The notes below the pieces were generated by a model. That model did no database searches. It saw only the letters and a list, made by a program, of their open reading frames with translations, and was not told the DNA's origin. From contig JAYMTA010001109.1 of NCBI GenBank assembly GCA_036897625.1, positions 1 to 21,763 of the forward strand: 21,763 bases of DNA, in the 5' to 3' direction. The position numbers and the translations under genes were made by a program. The DNA is from Pelargonium cotyledonis (Eukaryota; Streptophyta; Magnoliopsida; Geraniales; Geraniaceae). Below, piece after piece: positions 19,288 through 21,763 of this stretch (its first letter is position 1; each line of letters starts with the position of its first letter).

Positions 19288-21763
19288 ATGGATTCCAGAC
19301 TCAAGCTTTCTTCATCTTTCTGCTTCTTCTGTCTTTTAACTCTTTCGTTTTGCTTTCACTCGGCCTCTTCTGCAATTCATAGCAATAAGACTGACTGGTC
19401 AGCCTTGGTTGCATTTAAGGCTAGCATTACTGATGATCCTCTTGGTGCGTTGAGCTCATGGAACAACTCCATCCATTTCTGTCAATGGAGTGGCGTTACT
19501 TGTGGTCGAAGGCACCAAAGAGTCACAGTCCTAAACCTGTCATCACTTCATCTAGCTGGGTCCATATCCCCATATCTTGGAAATCTAAGCTTTCTCACAA
19601 AAGTTTATCTTCAACATAACAGCTTAGGCAATGCAATTCCTCCTGAAGCGGGCCGCTTGCGCAGACTGCAAACTTTGGACCTTGCTAATAATTCTCTTGT
19701 AGGAGAAATTCCTGCCAACTTATCAAGCTGCCACAATCTGGTCAACCTCGTGTTGGAGTCGAACCAGTTGGCAGGTAAAATTCCAGCGGAGCTTGGCTCG
19801 TTGATAAAACTCCAGGTACTATATGTTTATAGCAACAATCTCATAGGTACCATACCTCCTTCTATTGGAAACTTGTCATCCCTTGTCATCTTTTCTGTTA
19901 CATATAATCATTTGACTGGGGCCATCCCTCCATCTATTGGTAAACTTCAAAGTCTCAGATATGTTGAAGCCGGTGGCAATGGCTTCGAGGGTACCATCCC
20001 TCCTTCAATTTTTAATATCTCCTCTATGAAGAATTTTGATGTGGGAGATAACAACCTCCATGGGAGTCTTCCCTCAGATTTGTTCACCTATTTTCCACTA
20101 GCCACCTTCTTTAGCATTGCGAGTAACGCATTCACTGGTTCTATTCCTTCCTCATTATCCAATGCCTCAAATTTGGGGATAGTTTGTCTCAACAAAAACA
20201 ATTTTACTGGAAAAGTGCCACATTTGGGGAATCTTAATGAGCTCCTTGTGTTCTTTATTGACACAAACTCTTTGGGATTTTGGGAGGCAGAGGACTTGAG
20301 TTTTTTGTCCTCTCTCACCAATGCCACAAGTTTACAAAGTTTGAATATTGGTGCAAACAATTTCGGTGGACCATTGCCTGAATCTACCAGCAACTTGTCA
20401 AGCCAACTACTTCGGCTGGAAATAGAGAACACTCAAATCAGAGGACCGATTCCACCTGGTATTGGTAACCTGAAAAGCTTGGAAGTTTTGTCCATAATAA
20501 AGAACCAAATCTCGGGTAGCATTCCAAAAGAAATTGGAAATCTTCTAAAGCTAACACGTTTGTATTTAGGCGCAAATGAATTGACAGGCAACATTCCATC
20601 TTCAATTGGACGTTTGAACTACCTGATAGATATTGATATGTCGAGCAACAAGCTTCAAGGTAGCATTCCTCCAAGTTTGGGAAATTGCACCAATTTGTTG
20701 TCATTGACTATAGCTGATAATTATATCAACGGTACCATTCCTCCACATCTTTTCAATATCTCTTCTTTATCCATTGTCCTCGACTTGTCTGACAATCATC
20801 TCACCAGTGTCTTACCACAAGAAGTTGGAAATTTAAAAAAATTGGCTGTATTGAATGTTTCTAGAAATAGATTATCAGGTGAAATTCCTAGTAGTCTTGG
20901 AAGTTGTGTGAGTTTGGAGCAGTTGAGCATGAATAATAATTCCTTTCATGGCACCATTCCTTCATCATTAAGATTTTTACGAGGTCTAGACTATTTGGAT
21001 TTGTCTCACAATAATTTGTCGGGTCAAATTCCAACGTTTTTAGAGGATCTGACTTTGCTGAATCATCTTAACCTTTCTTTCAATAATTTTGTTGGGATGT
21101 TACCTAAAGATAATGTCTTCAAAAACACAAATGCAACTTCAGTGGAGGGTAATGAAGAGCTGTGTGGAGGAATTCCAGAATTGCACCTACCAGAGTGCGA
21201 ATTCGGTGGGAGTGCCAAGAACAAGAGATTGCGCCGTAGCCTGAAAATCATAATCTCTATTCTTTTGGTATTTCTTGCAGTAATTGTGATAACTACTGCT
21301 TCACTTCTCTTTTGGTTAAGAAAGAAAAGGGAGAAGACTGCTTCAAGTACTTCGGAGAACTCACTATTACAGGTGTCCTACCAAACACTTTTTAAAGCTA
21401 CCGATGGGTTCCCTTTATCTAATTTGATCGGAGTTGGTAGTTTTGGCTCGGTTTACAAGGGAACTTTGGATGAAGACCGAGTTGTGGTAGTTAAAGTATT
21501 CAACCTTCAGCGACGGGGAGCATTTAAGAGTTTCATTTCTGAGTGTAAGGCAATGAAGAATATGAGGCATCGGAATCTAGTTAAGGTAATTACGGCATGT
21601 TCAAGTATTGATATTCATGGCAATGATTTCAAGGCACTCGTTTACGAGTTTATGGTCAACGGGAGCCTAGAGGAGTGGTTGCATCCTAATTCTGAATTGA
21701 ATGTTCGCGACGTGAGAAGGAAGTTGAATATTTTTCAAAGGCTAGATATTGCAATTGATGTAT
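19288..21763 (+). CDS. LRR-RLK unit E: LRR-XII receptor kinase, open to the window end (3' partial)
   Basis: Reading codon by codon from the ATG (MDSRLKLSS) gives 825 uninterrupted codons to the right edge. In order: signal peptide (residues 1 to about 30), LRR N-cap with WSGVTC, about 22 LRRs, C-cap (ELCGGIP), membrane span at about 654-677 with RKKR after it, glycine loop GVGSFG at 715-720, and catalytic Lys736. The window stops about a dozen codons before the expected HCDLKPSN catalytic loop. No stop or frameshift was seen, so this is the second likely functional receptor besides B. It is closest to D and C in the LRRs. Differences from the array consensus: VVVK instead of VAVK, ECKAM instead of ECEAM after helix C, and TDWSAL instead of TDRLAL in the N-cap. 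The role is inferred from the family: a pattern-recognition-type non-RD kinase. Confidence 0.92.
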   Translation, partial: MDSRLKLSSSFCFFCLLTLSFCFHSASSAIHSNKTDWSALVAFKASITDDPLGALSSWNNSIHFCQWSGVTCGRRHQRVTVLNLSSLHLAGSISPYLGNLSFLTKVYLQHNSLGNAIPPEAGRLRRLQTLDLANNSLVGEIPANLSSCHNLVNLVLESNQLAGKIPAELGSLIKLQVLYVYSNNLIGTIPPSIGNLSSLVIFSVTYNHLTGAIPPSIGKLQSLRYVEAGGNGFEGTIPPSIFNISSMKNFDVGDNNLHGSLPSDLFTYFPLATFFSIASNAFTGSIPSSLSNASNLGIVCLNKNNFTGKVPHLGNLNELLVFFIDTNSLGFWEAEDLSFLSSLTNATSLQSLNIGANNFGGPLPESTSNLSSQLLRLEIENTQIRGPIPPGIGNLKSLEVLSIIKNQISGSIPKEIGNLLKLTRLYLGANELTGNIPSSIGRLNYLIDIDMSSNKLQGSIPPSLGNCTNLLSLTIADNYINGTIPPHLFNISSLSIVLDLSDNHLTSVLPQEVGNLKKLAVLNVSRNRLSGEIPSSLGSCVSLEQLSMNNNSFHGTIPSSLRFLRGLDYLDLSHNNLSGQIPTFLEDLTLLNHLNLSFNNFVGMLPKDNVFKNTNATSVEGNEELCGGIPELHLPECEFGGSAKNKRLRRSLKIIISILLVFLAVIVITTASLLFWLRKKREKTASSTSENSLLQVSYQTLFKATDGFPLSNLIGVGSFGSVYKGTLDEDRVVVVKVFNLQRRGAFKSFISECKAMKNMRHRNLVKVITACSSIDIHGNDFKALVYEFMVNGSLEEWLHPNSELNVRDVRRKLNIFQRLDIAIDV

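Noticed and set aside
1..21763. tRNA, rRNA, CRISPR or bacterial-type operon features
   Set aside because: None seen. The introns, TATA boxes and receptor kinase family mark this as plant nuclear DNA.

Overview
The window is plant nuclear DNA, almost certainly from a eudicot. It has AT-rich intergenic DNA, GT-AG introns, plant TATA boxes, a Ty1/copia-style primer-binding site and a tandem array of leucine-rich-repeat receptor kinases (LRR-RLKs). A rosaceous source would fit, but I cannot establish it from sequence alone. All genes are on the + strand.

The array holds five related LRR-RLK units, called A to E here, of the LRR-XII type (FLS2/EFR/Xa21-like; non-RD kinases with Cys in place of Arg before the catalytic Asp). 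Unit A (2041-4297) is a pseudogene split by an LTR retroelement whose 5' LTR tail, primer-binding site, interior and 3' LTR fill 1-2040. Unit B (5183-8472) is intact, at about 1,034 residues. Unit C (9446-12385) is a pseudogene with two sizeable deletions. Unit D (14004-17366) has a complete LRR ectodomain frame but a broken kinase. Unit E (19288 to the window end) is one open frame of 825 codons that runs off the right edge just before the catalytic loop, so it may be intact.

The shared architecture is: signal peptide, LRR N-cap, about 22 LRRs, C-cap ending near a conserved LCGG motif, a single membrane span and a Ser/Thr kinase. The kinase is split by a 73-95 bp phase-1 intron inside the APE motif. 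A second short intron near the 3' end leads to a conserved nine-codon exon in A-D; reading through that intron gives a different C terminus. B and E are the likely functional pattern-recognition-type receptors, and A, C and D show birth-and-death evolution.

Intervals between genes are patchworks of duplicated upstream and 3'-UTR blocks. The clearest case is near 18240, where promoter-proximal sequence is fused directly to 3'-UTR sequence, the apparent scar of a lost unit. Other features are a duplicated TATA/leader segment in front of D, a second isolated primer-binding-site-like sequence at 13065, and a composite (AT)(GT)(GC) microsatellite at 18709-18746. I found no RNA genes, CRISPR arrays or unrelated protein genes.
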